From the NCBI RefSeq assembly GCF_018070575.1, contig NZ_JAGPXN010000001.1, positions 682,001 through 746,000 of the forward strand: 64,000 nt of DNA, in the 5' to 3' direction. Every line of letters begins with the position of its first letter. Position 1 is the first letter of the stretch. The translations under genes were made by a program, and so were the position numbers. Below are positions 62,558 through 64,000 of the stretch, piece by piece. The notes below the pieces were generated by a model. The model was not told the DNA's origin, did not search any database, and saw only the letters and a program-made list of their open reading frames with translations. The DNA is from Micromonospora sp. C31. Lineage in GTDB: Bacteria; Actinomycetota; Actinomycetes; Mycobacteriales; Micromonosporaceae.

Positions 62558-63709
62558 ATGGCTACGGGACAGCGCCCGGGATCACCGATTCCCCTGATCG
62601 GCGTCGAGGAGGAGTTCCTCGTCGTCGACGCCGGCCGGGGCGAGGTCGTGCCGGAGGCGGCCATCGTCGTCGACCGCGCGCGCCCGGCCCTCGGCGCGCG
62701 GGTCGGCGGCGAGATCACCAAGCTCCAGGTCGAGACCCGCACCGACCCCTGCCGGAGCCTGGACGATCTCGGCGCGCAGCTCACCGAAGGCCGCGCCGCC
62801 GTTCAGGCCGCAGCCCGGTCGGAAGGTCTGCGGGTCATCGCGAGCGGCTCGCCGGTGCTTGGCCGTGCCGTGCCACCGCCCATCACCGAAGGGCCGCGCC
62901 AGGACCGCGGCACCGCCACCTTCCGTGGGCTGCACGATGAGCTCGCGATCTGCGCCGTCCATGTCCACGTGGAGCAGCCCGACCGGGACCGTGCCGTGTT
63001 GATCGGCAACCACCTGCGTCGACACCTGCCGGTGTTTCTCGCCTGTGCGGCCAACTCGCCCTACTGGTCCGAGCGGGACACCGGTTACGCGAGCTGGCGC
63101 AGCGTGACGTGGGGGCGCTGGCCGGTGGCCGGCCCGCCGCCGTTCCTGACGTCCGCGCAGCAGTACGACGACCACGTGGACACGCTGCTCGAGGCGGGCG
63201 CGCTGGTCGACCGTGACACGATCTTCTGGGATCTCCGCCTGTCGACGAAACACCCCACGCTCGAGGTACGGGTGGCCGACGTGCCCGTCACCGCCGCCGA
63301 ATCCGTGGCACTCGCCGCCCTGGTGCGGGCTCTGGTGGTCGTCGCCGGGGACGCCGTCGACCGGGGCGACGAGGGACCGGAGCTGGTCCCGGAGCTGATG
63401 CGGCTGGCGTACTGGCGGGCCGCCCGCGACGGGATGGGCGGCCACGGCGTCGACGTCGCCACGGGCCGGCTGCTGCCCGCCGGGGCGCTCGCCGAACGGC
63501 TGGTCGCGCTCGCCCGGCCCGCACTGGACGAGGCGGGCGACCGCGAGCGGGTCGAGAGCTGGCTGGCGCGGCTCGCCACGGACGGCGACGGGGCGACCCG
63601 CCAGCGGGCTGCCGCCGCGCTACGCGGACGCCTGACCGACGTGGTCGACGAGATCGCCGCCCGGACCGCGCCCGACGTGCCCACGCGCGAGGAACGCACA
63701 CCTGCGTAA
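62558..63709 (+). CDS. Carboxylate-amine ligase, YbdK-type (GCS2 family)
   Basis: 383 residues. GVEEEFLVVD opens the domain; KLQVETRTDPCRSL, HVHVEQPDRD, FLACAANSPYW, SWRSVTWGRWP and WDLRLSTKHPTLEVRVAD match the GCS2/YbdK group. It would join a glutamate or similar acid to an amine using ATP. True mycothiol ligase MshC is unrelated. Substrate unknown. Confidence 0.93.
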   Translation: MATGQRPGSPIPLIGVEEEFLVVDAGRGEVVPEAAIVVDRARPALGARVGGEITKLQVETRTDPCRSLDDLGAQLTEGRAAVQAAARSEGLRVIASGSPVLGRAVPPPITEGPRQDRGTATFRGLHDELAICAVHVHVEQPDRDRAVLIGNHLRRHLPVFLACAANSPYWSERDTGYASWRSVTWGRWPVAGPPPFLTSAQQYDDHVDTLLEAGALVDRDTIFWDLRLSTKHPTLEVRVADVPVTAAESVALAALVRALVVVAGDAVDRGDEGPELVPELMRLAYWRAARDGMGGHGVDVATGRLLPAGALAERLVALARPALDEAGDRERVESWLARLATDGDGATRQRAAAALRGRLTDVVDEIAARTAPDVPTREERTPA

Positions 63710-63811
63710 TGACGAACCGTCCCGGCTCGGAGATGCTGGAGTGAACCGGGCGTCGGCGGCAGGCGGCTCCTCCCGCGGCGACCGGCAGACGTGATCAGGG
63801 AGAGGCCACCG

Positions 63812-64000
63812 GTGACCGACACAGACCTGCTACCCATGGTCCCGATCCAGCACGACCGTAGGCCGCCGGCGGACATGGTTCGCGAGGCGGAGAGGTTCGC
63901 GGACCGGATGGCGCAACGCCGTTCCGTGCGTGACTTCGCCTCCGACCCCGTGCCCGACGGGGTGATCGAGGCCGCGATCCGGGCCGCTTCGACCGCACCC
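63812..64000 (+). CDS. Nitroreductase family protein, N-terminal part
   Basis: 63 residues visible, running off the window. RRSVRDFASDPVPDGVIEAAIRAASTAP is the FMN-binding start of nitroreductases. GTG 63812 follows AGGGAGAGG. About 100 bases after the YbdK-type ligase. Confidence 0.85.
   Translation, partial: MTDTDLLPMVPIQHDRRPPADMVREAERFADRMAQRRSVRDFASDPVPDGVIEAAIRAASTAP

Overview
The window is very G+C-rich actinomycete chromosome, most likely Micromonospora or a close relative of the Micromonosporaceae. This rests on codon use, GTG/TTG starts, leaderless -10 boxes of the TANNNT type, and a block (hemB, hemD, hemC, hemA, rex, then bldN with its anti-sigma gene, bS22 and a small HTH gene) whose order I recall from Streptomyces. 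No rRNA, tRNA, CRISPR array, insertion sequence or phage gene was recognised. Assigning the genus is inference.

Layout. 1-3.75 kb: a minus-strand signalling operon with overlapping starts (RR-SpoIIE phosphatase, CHASE3 histidine kinase, single-domain response regulator, inositol-phosphatase-like enzyme). 4.06-6.43 kb: a membrane M28 peptidase. 6.6-14.3 kb: a cassette of visibly lower G+C. It holds two tiny overlapping ORFs, a Cys-rich secreted protein, two tandem I36-type inhibitor-like proteins, a lipoprotein, a MacB-like adaptor/ATPase/permease set, a second lipoprotein, and a convergent HTH/membrane-protein pair. 14.6-19.6 kb: Smr protein, TPR protein, a 16 x 16-bp minisatellite, ROK-type glucokinase, ABC-F ATPase and a BON-methyltransferase fusion. 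19.6-24.9 kb: carbohydrate genes with a LacI regulator, an out-of-frame GH51/GH43 chimera that looks like a deletion scar, a GHL10 protein and a secreted phospholipase A2. 25-34 kb: a cyclase/NB-ARC regulator, FmdB protein, lytic transglycosylase, tandem GNAT protein and a large secreted nuclease.

35.3-41.1 kb is the rex-hemA-hemC-hemD-hemB operon. A near-perfect Rex operator lies over its promoter, so tetrapyrrole synthesis is probably tied to NADH/NAD+ balance. 41.5-46.2 kb: a NarL-type two-component pair, a HAD phosphatase, a glutaredoxin-like protein and an acyl-CoA ligase. 46.6-48.9 kb: a coupled small ORF, a BldN-type sigma factor and an RsbN-like membrane anti-sigma, which are developmental regulators. 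49-52.9 kb: HAD-IB hydrolase, acyltransferase, epimerase, the 33-residue ribosomal protein bS22 and a small HTH protein. 53.2-64 kb: metallopeptidase, TetR with alpha/beta hydrolase, proline dehydrogenase, a YgiB/YgiC-like pair, CGNR protein, TIM-barrel isomerase, Ppx/GppA phosphatase, M20 peptidase, a YbdK-type ligase and the start of a nitroreductase.

The points most worth a second look are the coupled micro-ORFs that open the secretion cassette (6.69-6.89 kb), the cassette itself, the GH51/GH43 chimera, the coupled ORF ahead of bldN, two long inverted repeats (14.99 and 35.07 kb) and the minisatellite at 15.58 kb.
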